Positions 34,941 to 43,589 of a DNA stretch of 64,000 bases are shown here, piece by piece. The notes below the pieces were generated by a model. It searched no databases and was not told the origin of the DNA. It saw only the letters and a program-made list of their open reading frames with translations. The stretch's first letter is position 1, and each line of letters opens with the position of its first letter. The translations under genes and the position numbers were made by a program. The DNA comes from Candidatus Dechloromonas phosphoritropha (GTDB lineage: Bacteria; Pseudomonadota; Gammaproteobacteria; Burkholderiales; Rhodocyclaceae), in the NCBI GenBank assembly GCA_016722705.1, contig JADKGN010000005.1, positions 186,001-250,000 on the forward strand, read 5' to 3'.

Positions 34941-35796
34941 AACAGCAGGCGCAGATTGTCGGGCAGACGGAAGTCGTTGCTCCTATGCCAGCCGGCACCA
35001 TCGAGCACCATGACCACGTTGTCGTCCGGATAGCGACTGGCGATTTCGTCAAAGAAGATCTGCATGCATTCGGAATTGACATGCGGCAGCACCAGACTAT
35101 CGAAGCGACCGTCCTGCGGACTCACCGCACCATAGGCGTAGGTGTATTGCTGCGTCACCATGGCGCAGACGAGCGGCCGGGCAGGCCGGCGGCACCAGCA
35201 GTAGCGGGTGTCCGAGATTCGTCCGAACCGTGCCTCGTCCTGGAAGATCAGCCGCAGCGGTCGGTCCTCGCCCCAGGTGGCTACGATTTGATCCAACCTC
35301 CCCTGGAGTTTGTTTTCCAGTCTTCGCTGGCGGCGGTATCTCCCTTGGTATGGGCGGTATCCGGGGCCAACTTGCGCCAACCATTGCGCGCCAACATCCG
35401 GTAGATTGTAGAGAGCGCCACCGGCTTGCCCAGGTGCTCCGCGATTTTCTCCTTGAGCGGCGCAACGACCACCACCCCGCCGCGCATCGCGCCCTCCAGA
35501 ACCTCGTCAAGAATCTGCGCCTCGCGCTCCAGCGTCGCATTGGCGCGGTTGCGCAGTGCTCGCTTCGGTCGTGGCGCCTCCCGTTCATGACGTGCCACCT
35601 TGCAGTAGCGCGTGCGCAGATTGCACGTTGCCCCGACCGAACGGCCGATTGCCTTTGCGGTCTGCGCCAGCGATAGACCCAGCTCTAGCGGTAGTACCAC
35701 CGCCTGCGCCGCCCTCAATTCATCGGCCGTCTTCGCCTTGCGCAACAACTCCTGCGCCGAGGCCAGTTGATCCGCTCCTCCCGCCTTTCGCGCCAC
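34941..35796 (-). pseudogene. IS630-family transposase, frameshifted and truncated
   Basis: Two frames make one IS630-type transposase. The N-terminal frame (MARKAGGADQLASAQELLRK, with helix-turn-helix LSLAQTAKAIGRSVGATCNL) ends near 35290. The C-terminal frame carries LIFQDEARFGRISDTRYCWC with the first aspartate and MVLDGAGWHRS with the second. It breaks off at LRLLFPP, where the motif with the third acidic residue should begin, because IS3 copy 2 abuts there. It differs from the IS630 element at 59-60 kb. Confidence 0.88.
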
Positions 35797-35860
35797 GATC
35801 TTCTCCCAGAAAACTCATGGCACTATTATCACTCTCTCTATCGCGAAGTGGAATAAGGTA

Positions 35861-35974
35861 GCAACACCGCTCATACGATGTTTTTCCACGGACCGTGCGC
35901 TCGGTGGTGACGACCGCGAACGACTGCAGATCGGGCCAACGCTCAGGGGCATGCAAGCAGTCCAGTTGATTGAA
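35861..35974 (-). pseudogene. ISAs1-family transposase, C-terminal piece
   Basis: On the minus strand this reads NQLDCLHAPERWPDLQSFAV and continues to YERCCYL, the part of ISAs1 transposases that follows the HGRxEVRR motif. It continues in frame from the middle piece ending at 42953, across the 6978-bp inserted block. The gene is cut off near 35860, where the IS630 element begins, before its normal end. The last five bases (35970-35974, TTGAA) are one copy of the target duplication. Confidence 0.85.
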
Positions 35975-37603
35975 CCTAAGCCGGACGAGCCGGAACCAAA
36001 CAGGTATTACGATAGAAGCCTGACGAATGACCGAGGAGGCGATCATGTTGGCGATGGCTCTGGCGGAACGATACGCGACGAACATGCATGGTGTGCTTTC
36101 GTGCTTTGACCGGATCATTATCACCGGCACGCTGCCTGGTGCGTGCTACGCGGCAGGAATGACGAGTTATTTGTACACGCACGGAATTCGGGTATTCGAC
36201 TACCCGCGATTTGCCGAGCCGCTGCGAGATCGCATTCGTGAGCGTGCGCAGGAGGTGTGTCTGGCGGCGGGTATTGAAATCGAGCACGTCAGCAAAAGCC
36301 ATATTCGCAAGGAAGAGTTGGTCGCGCGAGTGCTCGCCGGTCGCGGCGACGCACCGGGTTTGGTGCATGTGCTCTCGGCCATGGAAGCCTGTCCGAGCTA
36401 CAAACCGTGGCATGACAAAGGCAGTGGCAAGACTTACCTGCGCCCCGATCAAGGCAAGTGCCTGCACGACTACTTCTATTTCATCGACGAGGAACTGGGG
36501 TTGTGCTACCTGCGTGTGCCGACGTGGGCACCGTTCGGGTTGCAGTTCTACTGTAATGGTCACAGCGCTCTGGCAAGAACTCTGACGCGAGAAAGGATCG
36601 ACTTCCTCCAGCAGGACAACGCCTTCCTGCGTGTCGCCGACATCGCGCAGGCGCAGGCGCTGGCGGATGCGTTCAGTCCCGACGTACTTCACCCGCGACT
36701 GGATCGCTATGCGCAGTGGTTGTGCCCAGTGCTTGACGTCTTTGGATCCTCGTATCACTGGAGCCTGCGCCAAGTCGAATACTCCACCGACCTGATGTTT
36801 CGCAGTGAGCAGATATGGGTTCCACTGTATGACGCCATTTCGCGCCAAGCGGTCTTGGCCGCCAACGCAGAACGCGTCTCCAGCTTTCTGGGCAAGAAGG
36901 TCACGCCACAACTGGCCCAGGAGATCGGTTCCCGGTTGTCCACCCGTATCGAGGGGCGCTGCATCAAGCACACCATGGGCGCCGCTGGCGTCAAGGTGTA
37001 TGACAAATTCTCCCGCGTACTGCGGGTCGAAACGACCGTCAATGACGTGAGTTTCTTCAAACACCACCGCAAGGTGGAACACAAGGACAGGCACGCCACC
37101 CGAGAATTGGCGCCCCTGAAGAAGACAATCTATAGCCTGATCGACCTGCGCGACATCCTGCTCGGCTGCAACCAACGTTACCTGGCGTTCCTCTCCAGCC
37201 TCGATGACCCCAGTGCCGGCGAGCGTGACTTGGAGCGATTGAGCATGCCACGGTTGGGGGCGGCTCCCGGTGTCAAAGGGGTGAACTTCTTTGATCCTGC
37301 CGAGAAAGCCTTGCTGCAAACCATGCAACGCGGCGAGTTCAACATTCACGGTTGGCGTCGTGCCGATCTTCTCAGCTATCTGAAGCTCACTCCGTCCGCC
37401 ATGTCGCGCCAACTTGCCCGACTGCGTACGCTCGGCTTGATCAAGAAAGTCACTCATACCTATCGCTACTACCTCACTCGATTGGGGCGTTCAGTCGTCG
37501 CTGCGGCCTGCTCATTGACCCGCTTCAACATAGTGCCAACCATGGCTTGCGCATCCTGAATTCTTCTCATGATTTGTGATGATTGAACTGGTTAGTGACT
37601 AAA
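35975..37603 (+). mobile_element. 1629-bp repeated unit, copy A (candidate new mobile element)
   Basis: The unit is shared base for base, with very few differences, with the inverted copy at 41324-42952, and both are 1629 bases long. One end is CCTAAGCCGGACGAGCC, 52 bases before the gene. The other end is GGTTAGTGACTAAA, 44 bases after the stop. No terminal inverted repeat between the two ends is visible. It contains one gene. Confidence 0.85.
36027..37559 (+). CDS. 510-residue protein of the repeated unit, possible novel transposase/recombinase, copy A
   Basis: I do not recognise a characterised family. From memory, proteins of this kind are sometimes auto-labelled as MarR-family regulators because of the C-terminal winged helix (about residues 425-490: WRRADLLSYLKLTPSAMSRQ, then LARLRTLGLIKKV). 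The first 400 residues are a separate large domain with CFDRIIITGTLPG, TWAPFGLQFYCNGHSALAR, QQDNAFLRV, WSLRQVEYSTDLMF and, near residues 310-340, RIEGRCIKHTMGAAGVKVYD followed by KFSRVLRVETTVND. The pattern K-x-Y-D-K-x(6)-L-R-x-E recalls the core of some replication-initiation/relaxase (Rep_trans-like) proteins; that is my inference. No DDE pattern, signal peptide or membrane helix is visible. Copies A and B differ by E/A in EI(E/A)HVSK and W/L in SEQI(W/L)VPL. Confidence 0.7.
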   Translation: MTEEAIMLAMALAERYATNMHGVLSCFDRIIITGTLPGACYAAGMTSYLYTHGIRVFDYPRFAEPLRDRIRERAQEVCLAAGIEIEHVSKSHIRKEELVARVLAGRGDAPGLVHVLSAMEACPSYKPWHDKGSGKTYLRPDQGKCLHDYFYFIDEELGLCYLRVPTWAPFGLQFYCNGHSALARTLTRERIDFLQQDNAFLRVADIAQAQALADAFSPDVLHPRLDRYAQWLCPVLDVFGSSYHWSLRQVEYSTDLMFRSEQIWVPLYDAISRQAVLAANAERVSSFLGKKVTPQLAQEIGSRLSTRIEGRCIKHTMGAAGVKVYDKFSRVLRVETTVNDVSFFKHHRKVEHKDRHATRELAPLKKTIYSLIDLRDILLGCNQRYLAFLSSLDDPSAGERDLERLSMPRLGAAPGVKGVNFFDPAEKALLQTMQRGEFNIHGWRRADLLSYLKLTPSAMSRQLARLRTLGLIKKVTHTYRYYLTRLGRSVVAAACSLTRFNIVPTMACAS

Positions 37604-37611
37604 AACCGCAG

Positions 37612-39186
37612 TTAGCCGATTCCATTCGCATGATTTGCGAGTAATCGGCGAGATTGAGGCGGTCCGACGCCGGCCAGGGTGCGCTTGAAATGATCGCAGA
37701 CGAGGTTCCAGACGGTGGTCAAGTTCAACTGCTCCGCAGCGCATGCTGCCCAAGCCTGAAGTTGCGCTGAGACACGTTGCAGAACCTCACGGGCCTGGCC
37801 GAAATGCGCGTGCAAACCAGTGAGGGTGATCGTCGTCTGTCCGGCATGCTCGGTTTTGCGGCCGACCGCGGACATCAACCACGGCCTGCTGGTGATGGCC
37901 TCGCGGCGGACCTCCGGGTTGGCCAGTCGGACGAAGAGACTCCAGCAGTTGTCCCACGGGGACTTCCTTTGGTCGTAGATGAGCGCCACCGCTCTTGCCG
38001 AGAGCTGGCAACGATGCAGGTCGTGCGTCGTGAATCCACCCCATCCCCACTGATTCTTCAGTTCGTCGAAGGCGTTCTCCGCATCGGCCCGATCTCGATA
38101 GAGTTGCCCCAGCGAAAGAATCTCGTGATCGAGGTTGGTGACCAGGACGGCATACTCGTAGCCTGTCGCTTGTTTGCCGGTCTTGCGGTCGGTCTCGACA
38201 AAGCCGAGCAGTCCTTGACCATCGTCCTCCTGAGCAATCATCATTGCGCCCTTGAGGGGACGGCGCAGAATCACCACCCGTCGAGACGCCTTCCACCCGG
38301 ACAGGCTCAGACGGCCGTCCTTGCCTTCCCATCCCTGACCTGCATCGGTCCAGCCGGTTTCCCAGAAGACACGCTCAATGTGGCGCTTGACGTTCTTCGA
38401 CAGGCGCAGCTTGAAGAGGTAAGGCTGCCCCCGCTCTTCCAGCGGCGCGATGAAGGGATCGGAGCCGAAGCCGCAATCGCCGCGAACCATCTTGGGGCGC
38501 CGCTTGGGTGGCAGGGCATCCAGAATTCTCAGCAGACCCGGCAGACTGTGACTGCCCGAGTGTTCGTCACCCGCCTTGACCTCGGCGCCAACGACCAACC
38601 GCAGGCCGGCCATGAGGTAGGTGTGATAGGTGTGCGAGGGGCGCCCCGGCTTCTTTGGGTTGTAAGAGACGACCGCCCCTTCCTGCTTGCCGTAGAGGGG
38701 CTTCACGGTGGTGTCGACATCGAGAATCCAGGGTGCATCGAGCAATGGCGCCGTGCTCTCGTTCAGGTGTCCGTCCAGCCAGGCGACGCCTTCGGCTTCT
38801 GGGGTTGCCGCCAATGCCCGACGCAGCGCATCTTCGCAGATCACTTTCCTCATGCCCAGGAGCCCTGGATTGACGCCGTCGCAGCGGATCGCGGTGACGT
38901 GCGAGTAGCGTCTGTGACCCGAAAGGATCGACAGCATCCAGGTGCCCAACACTTCAGCTTTGCTCGGTGCGTTCGGACTGACGTATGGCAGCGGATAGTC
39001 TTCCTGCCAGCCCGACCACAGTCTAGTGAGCGTAAGAAATTCAATGAAGTACGCCAGTTGCCCCATCGGCGTCGCCGCGCTTTCAGACTCCCAGCGCACC
39101 TGCACCCGGCCTCCCGCCGTCTGCACTCCAGCGCAGGACAGACGCATTTCACGCGACTTTGCTACCTTCCGCTTCCACTCACCCAT
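37612..39186 (-). CDS. DDE transposase (IS4/IS1380-like superfamily), complete
   Basis: A 524-residue transposase with the three acidic motifs PWILDVDTTVKPLYG, KMVRGDCGFGSDPF and LYRDRADAENAFDELKNQWG. The N-terminal region (MLSILSGHRRYSHVTAIRCD) is also typical of this group. The family name is not certain to me. A truncated C-terminal copy lies at 16343-17057 with the same sequence after the stop. Upstream of the start (39187-39508) I see no gene; part of that stretch must be the end of this element. Confidence 0.88.
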   Translation of the reverse strand: MGEWKRKVAKSREMRLSCAGVQTAGGRVQVRWESESAATPMGQLAYFIEFLTLTRLWSGWQEDYPLPYVSPNAPSKAEVLGTWMLSILSGHRRYSHVTAIRCDGVNPGLLGMRKVICEDALRRALAATPEAEGVAWLDGHLNESTAPLLDAPWILDVDTTVKPLYGKQEGAVVSYNPKKPGRPSHTYHTYLMAGLRLVVGAEVKAGDEHSGSHSLPGLLRILDALPPKRRPKMVRGDCGFGSDPFIAPLEERGQPYLFKLRLSKNVKRHIERVFWETGWTDAGQGWEGKDGRLSLSGWKASRRVVILRRPLKGAMMIAQEDDGQGLLGFVETDRKTGKQATGYEYAVLVTNLDHEILSLGQLYRDRADAENAFDELKNQWGWGGFTTHDLHRCQLSARAVALIYDQRKSPWDNCWSLFVRLANPEVRREAITSRPWLMSAVGRKTEHAGQTTITLTGLHAHFGQAREVLQRVSAQLQAWAACAAEQLNLTTVWNLVCDHFKRTLAGVGPPQSRRLLANHANGIG

Positions 39187-39508
39187 CGAGTGACTCTCCT
39201 CAATGTCTCAGAAACCGCAGCCTGCCTGATTCCTACGCCAAATGCACATCCTCAAATGAGCGAAGTAATCGGCCCACTGCCGCAAATCGCGCCGAAGAAA
39301 CACGGTGTGCCGTAGATGTGGCACAGTGTGCGTGGTGCCGCTGAAGACCGGTAAGACAATGGTGCTAAATGCCCGCGTATGAGCGTGGTCCTGGGCGACG
39401 TCATCGATATTGGTGAATTGACGTGGCGGTTCATAGCCGACGCGCCGATATCCCGTTTGAGAGAGTGAGCTAGACGACGTACCCGATGCGGCGCCACATT
39501 CCCCCTGA
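39187..39508. other. Stretch between two transposase genes
   Basis: Holds the promoter side of the 524-residue transposase gene and the leader of an IS110-type gene. AAACCGCAG at 39211-39219 resembles the sequence at the opposite end of the 524-residue element but in direct orientation, so the element boundary is not resolved. No supported gene. Confidence 0.4.
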
Positions 39509-39853
39509 ATGATGGAGCCCACCATGTCCCGACGTAACGCCAAAGTCAGTCTCAAGCCGTGCAAGTCCCGAGTGAACTTGACGATCACCCATCCGAATGC
39601 CGCCGGTATCGATATCGGCAGCGCCTCTCATTTTGTGTCCGTACCGCCTGACCGGGACGATTCATCGGTGCGCGAATTTCCCAGCTTCACTGTCGATCTC
39701 AATGACATCGCCGATTGGCTCAAAGCCTGCCGAGTCGACATCGTTGCCATGGAATCCACGGGGGTTTACTGGATTCCCTTGTTCGAGTTGCTGGAGTCAC
39801 GCGGTTTCACCGTACTACTGGTCAACGCACGTCATGTCAAAAATGTCAGTCAA
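39509..39853 (+). pseudogene. IS110-family transposase, N-terminal fragment
   Basis: About 113 residues with the IS110 N-terminal domain: NAAGIDIGSASHFVSVPPD with the first aspartate and VDIVAMESTGVYWIPLFELL with the glutamate, then LVNARHVKNVS. It is cut off exactly at the left end of the IS256-type element, just before the usual (G/K)SDxxDxxW motif. The remainder is not found on the other side of that element. It is a different subtype from the IS110 copies at 18.4 and 48.3 kb. Confidence 0.9.
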
Positions 39854-41217
39854 GTCCAAAATCTGCTGTAAATACTCTTCGATCCGATGAATGACGAATG
39901 GTTTTCAGCTAGCGAGGGCAACAACGTTGTTGCCCTCGCTAGCTGCGGCGCGGGAAGCCGCCCACTCCTTGAATTCATCCATGTCGAGGTACTTCCGTTC
40001 CTGCCAAGCCTCGTTCTGTTCGGCCAGCAGAGCGCCGATCAGGCGCAAGGCTGACTCGTCGTTGGGGAAGATGCGGATCACGCGCTCCCGCCGGCGAATT
40101 TCCTCGTTGAGCCGCTCCTGCATGTTCGTTGTGCGTAGCCGCTTGCGATACTTCTCGGGCAAGACCATTACCGCCATGGCATCCTCGAATCCTGCTTCGA
40201 GGCAGGCCACCGCTTTGGGGGCGCTCTTGGCGAAGCGCTCGGTGAATTCCGCCAGGCGGCGCTTGGCCTCGACCAAATCGGGCGCCTGCAGCACGAGCTT
40301 GACGGCAGCTGCCACCTCGGCGCGGTGGCGGGTGTTGCATTGGCCCAGAATGTTGCGCATCAGATGCACCTGACAGCGTTGCCAGCTGGCCCCCTGAAAG
40401 TGCCGCGCTGCCGCTTCACGCAGGCCGCCGTGGTCGTCCGAGATGATGAACTGCGTGCCCTTGAGGCCGCGCCCTCTGAGCCAGCGGAAGGTCTCGTCCC
40501 AGGTGGCGAAGCTCTCGGTGTCGCCGATCCGCACGCCCAGAATCTCCCGGAAGCCATCGGAGCGGATGCCTGAGACGGTCAGCACGGCACGCGAAACCAC
40601 ACGATCTTCTTGCCGACTCTTGATCAACAGGGCATCGACCAGCACGAAGGGATACTCGCCGTCCAGCCGCCGTTCGTTGAACGCGCTGACCCGCGGTTCC
40701 AGTCCGGCGCACAGTGCGCTCACCATCGATTTGGAGAAGCTGGCGCCGCACAGCTCTTCGGTGATCGCCGAGACCTTGCGCGTCGAGACACCGTGCACGA
40801 CCATTTCCATGAGCGCCAGAACGAAGGCCTGCTCGCTCCGCTGGTAGCGCTTGAAGATGTCCGTCGAAAAGCTGCCGTCCCGCGTCTGCGGCACCAGCAG
40901 CGTCACCGGCCCAACCCGCGTGTAAAGGGTGCGTGGCCGGTAGCCGTTGCGATAGCCGGCCCGTTCGTCCGTGCGCTCGTGCCGCGTCGCCCCCAGCGTT
41001 TCCGTCACCTGCGCCTCCAGTACTTGATTGAGCACCGCTTCCACCAGTTTCGCCAGCCCGTCCTGCCCGTTTAAAAGCCCTGGCAGCAAGTCCGTTCCTA
41101 CGCTAACCTCATACCCAGTCATCGCTTCTCTCCTTCGGTTATCGATCGTCTCGCAACGTCAGTTTACCGAATCGAAGCGGTGGCTACCTGCCACCCGATT
41201 TACAGCAGTTTAGGGAC
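39854..41217 (-). mobile_element. IS256-family insertion sequence, copy A (intact)
   Basis: The left end GTCCAAAATCTGCTGTAAAT and right end ATTTACAGCAGTTTAGGGAC form imperfect inverted repeats. Both copies share a further 6-12 bases outside these repeats, so the true termini may be near 39848 and 41223. Copy B (44484-45846) is 1 base shorter. A palindrome (CTAGCGAGGGCAACAACGTT and its complement) lies near the 3' end of the gene. Confidence 0.88.
39905..41122 (-). CDS. IS256-family transposase, intact
   Basis: A 405-residue mutator-type DDE transposase. Motifs: RTDERAGYRNGYRPRTLYTR, VPQTRDGSF, PFVLVDALLIKSRQEDRVVS with the first aspartate, IISDDHGGLREAAARHF with the second, WQRCQVHLMRN, and RTTNMQERLNEEIRRRERVI with the glutamate. 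This copy has five G where copy B has four, so it is the functional reading frame. It could in principle act on copy B and on the isolated end at 16.2 kb. Confidence 0.93.
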   Translation of the reverse strand: MTGYEVSVGTDLLPGLLNGQDGLAKLVEAVLNQVLEAQVTETLGATRHERTDERAGYRNGYRPRTLYTRVGPVTLLVPQTRDGSFSTDIFKRYQRSEQAFVLALMEMVVHGVSTRKVSAITEELCGASFSKSMVSALCAGLEPRVSAFNERRLDGEYPFVLVDALLIKSRQEDRVVSRAVLTVSGIRSDGFREILGVRIGDTESFATWDETFRWLRGRGLKGTQFIISDDHGGLREAAARHFQGASWQRCQVHLMRNILGQCNTRHRAEVAAAVKLVLQAPDLVEAKRRLAEFTERFAKSAPKAVACLEAGFEDAMAVMVLPEKYRKRLRTTNMQERLNEEIRRRERVIRIFPNDESALRLIGALLAEQNEAWQERKYLDMDEFKEWAASRAAASEGNNVVALAS

Positions 41218-41323
41218 TCAATCGTCAACACACCCTAGCTAGAAGCCGCTCTGTCACTAGCTTTTCGTTGTTAACTTGATATTTTATGCAACATAAAAAT
41301 CCATAAAAAGCGGCGCGGCCATA

Positions 41324-42952
41324 TTTAGTCACTAACCAGTTCAATCATCACAAATCATGAGAAGAATTCAGGATGCGCAAGCCATGGTTGGCACTATGTT
41401 GAAGCGGGTCAATGAGCAGGCCGCAGCGACGACTGAACGTCCCAATCGAGTGAGGTAGTAGCGATAGGTATGAGTGACTTTCTTGATCAAGCCGAGCGTA
41501 CGCAGTCGGGCAAGTTGGCGCGACATGGCGGACGGAGTGAGCTTCAGATAGCTGAGAAGATCGGCACGACGCCAACCGTGAATGTTGAACTCGCCGCGTT
41601 GCATGGTTTGCAGCAAGGCTTTCTCGGCAGGATCAAAGAAGTTCACCCCTTTGACACCGGGAGCCGCCCCCAACCGTGGCATGCTCAATCGCTCCAAGTC
41701 ACGCTCGCCGGCACTGGGGTCATCGAGGCTGGAGAGGAACGCCAGGTAACGTTGGTTGCAGCCGAGCAGGATGTCGCGCAGGTCGATCAGGCTATAGATT
41801 GTCTTCTTCAGGGGCGCCAATTCTCGGGTGGCGTGCCTGTCCTTGTGTTCCACCTTGCGGTGGTGTTTGAAGAAACTCACGTCATTGACGGTCGTTTCGA
41901 CCCGCAGTACGCGGGAGAATTTGTCATACACCTTGACGCCAGCGGCGCCCATGGTGTGCTTGATGCAGCGCCCCTCGATACGGGTGGACAACCGGGAACC
42001 GATCTCCTGGGCCAGTTGTGGCGTGACCTTCTTGCCCAGAAAGCTGGAGACGCGTTCTGCGTTGGCGGCCAAGACCGCTTGGCGCGAAATGGCGTCATAC
42101 AGTGGAACCAATATCTGCTCACTGCGAAACATCAGGTCGGTGGAGTATTCGACTTGGCGCAAGCTCCAGTGATACGAGGATCCAAAGACGTCAAGCACTG
42201 GGCACAACCACTGCGCATAGCGATCCAGTCGCGGGTGAAGTACGTCGGGACTGAACGCATCCGCCAGCGCCTGCGCCTGCGCGATGTCGGCGACACGCAG
42301 GAAGGCGTTGTCCTGCTGGAGGAAGTCGATCCTTTCTCGCGTCAGAGTTCTTGCCAGAGCGCTGTGACCATTACAGTAGAACTGCAACCCGAACGGTGCC
42401 CACGTCGGCACACGCAGGTAGCACAACCCCAGTTCCTCGTCGATGAAATAGAAGTAGTCGTGCAGGCACTTGCCTTGATCGGGGCGCAGGTAAGTCTTGC
42501 CACTGCCTTTGTCATGCCACGGTTTGTAGCTCGGACAGGCTTCCATGGCCGAGAGCACATGCACCAAACCCGGTGCGTCGCCGCGACCGGCGAGCACTCG
42601 CGCGACCAACTCTTCCTTGCGAATATGGCTTTTGCTGACGTGCGCGATTTCAATACCCGCCGCCAGACACACCTCCTGCGCACGCTCACGAATGCGATCT
42701 CGCAGCGGCTCGGCAAATCGCGGGTAGTCGAATACCCGAATTCCGTGCGTGTACAAATAACTCGTCATTCCTGCCGCGTAGCACGCACCAGGCAGCGTGC
42801 CGGTGATAATGATCCGGTCAAAGCACGAAAGCACACCATGCATGTTCGTCGCGTATCGTTCCGCCAGAGCCATCGCCAACATGATCGCCTCCTCGGTCAT
42901 TCGTCAGGCTTCTATCGTAATACCTGTTTGGTTCCGGCTCGTCCGGCTTAGG
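41324..42952 (-). mobile_element. 1629-bp repeated unit, copy B (candidate new mobile element)
   Basis: Inverted copy of 35975-37603, same length. Its gene-start end faces outward and abuts the TTGAA duplication and the middle piece of the ISAs1 gene. Its other end (GGTTAGTGACTAAA on the minus strand) adjoins a 106-base AT-rich stretch next to the IS256 element. Confidence 0.85.
41368..42900 (-). CDS. 510-residue protein of the repeated unit, copy B
   Basis: Same protein as copy A with two visible residue differences (A for E in EIAHVSK, L for W in SEQILVPL). Both copies keep a full-length frame, although nearly every surrounding mobile gene is broken. That suggests recent duplication or selection for function. 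There is a ribosome-binding-like GAGGAGGCGA just after the first codons but no strong site before the ATG, so a start at the second methionine (MLAMALAERYATNMHGVLSC) is possible. Confidence 0.7.
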   Translation of the reverse strand: MTEEAIMLAMALAERYATNMHGVLSCFDRIIITGTLPGACYAAGMTSYLYTHGIRVFDYPRFAEPLRDRIRERAQEVCLAAGIEIAHVSKSHIRKEELVARVLAGRGDAPGLVHVLSAMEACPSYKPWHDKGSGKTYLRPDQGKCLHDYFYFIDEELGLCYLRVPTWAPFGLQFYCNGHSALARTLTRERIDFLQQDNAFLRVADIAQAQALADAFSPDVLHPRLDRYAQWLCPVLDVFGSSYHWSLRQVEYSTDLMFRSEQILVPLYDAISRQAVLAANAERVSSFLGKKVTPQLAQEIGSRLSTRIEGRCIKHTMGAAGVKVYDKFSRVLRVETTVNDVSFFKHHRKVEHKDRHATRELAPLKKTIYSLIDLRDILLGCNQRYLAFLSSLDDPSAGERDLERLSMPRLGAAPGVKGVNFFDPAEKALLQTMQRGEFNIHGWRRADLLSYLKLTPSAMSRQLARLRTLGLIKKVTHTYRYYLTRLGRSVVAAACSLTRFNIVPTMACAS

Positions 42953-43470
42953 TTGAATACCGTGCAGCGACACACCTCCAGGCGACCATGATCCTTTTCG
43001 ACAACGTCGTGAGCCTGATGCGCTGTCTTGTCCGGCGTCGTCTCAAAGGCCTGCCAGAAATCCTTGATCGATTCGGCCAGCATCGGCTGATTGTCCTTGA
43101 CTGCCGGAACATAGCTCGCTCCCCGCACCCGATTGGCTTGTGCAATCGTCGCTTGCGTCCCCATGGCGTCAATGGTCGCGACGCAGCCTTCCAGCGCCAG
43201 CGTCGCCAGCAGTTCGGGAATCGCCGTCTTCTCGTTCGACTTGGCGGGGGTTGCCCGTTGTCCGAGTACCAGGCCAGCGCCCGCGGCAAAGGCGCTGACC
43301 AGAGGCAGGGGCGTGGCGTCGACGCCTCCCGAGCAACGGCTGGTCTTGCCATCAATGGCGATGACTTCGCCGTTCGTCAGTGTCGGCAAAACCTGGCGGA
43401 TCCAACGCACAAAGGCAGCGCTGAACTGATCAGGATCAATCGCCGCAAAAAGCCGACCGAAGGTGTCATG
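42953..43470 (-). pseudogene. ISAs1-family transposase, middle piece
   Basis: Encodes the catalytic middle of an ISAs1 transposase: HDTFGRLFAAIDPDQF, GEVIAIDGKTSRCSGG with the first aspartate, CVATIDAMGTQATIA with the second, and EKDHGRLEVCRCTVF. The N-terminal piece lies at 47652-47835 and the C-terminal piece at 35861-35974. It is bounded by AGGTGTCATG (43461-43470), a target duplication of the IS4-type element, and TTGAA (42953-42957), a target duplication of the composite block. Confidence 0.9.
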
Positions 43471-43589
43471 CAATCCTCTTGAGTTAGCGTTTATCATCTA
43501 GTTTGCTTAACTTCGTCATCATGCCGCGCCAGGATATGATATATCCTGTAACCAATTGATATAAATAGATTTTATATGGCGGTCTAAAT

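Larger units (their letters stand above)
35975..42952. mobile_element. 6978-bp composite-transposon-like block in an ISAs1 gene
   Basis: Both outer ends are the same sequence in opposite orientation (CCTAAGCCGGACGAGCC at the left; its reverse complement at the right), because two inverted copies of a 1.63-kb unit form the ends. Immediately outside, TTGAA is present on both sides (35970-35974 and 42953-42957). Removing the block and one TTGAA joins two halves of an ISAs1 transposase in one reading frame (CRCTVF and NQLDCL). Inside lie a complete DDE transposase gene, the start of an IS110 gene and a complete IS256-type element. Confidence 0.85.

Noticed and set aside
35976..37457. 493-residue open frame on the minus strand opposite the 510-residue gene (and its twin at 41470-42951)
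   Set aside because: It is an antisense shadow. Both twins exist only because the sense gene is duplicated. The protein has no coherent hydrophobic pattern or motifs, and the sense frame has clear domain structure.
37777..39315. 512-residue plus-strand frame opposite the 524-residue transposase
   Set aside because: Antisense to a transposase with all three catalytic motifs; no motifs of its own.
39854..41217. A clear 8-bp target duplication for IS256 copy A
   Set aside because: The bases outside the two ends do not match over 8 positions and the exact termini are uncertain, so no duplication is claimed.
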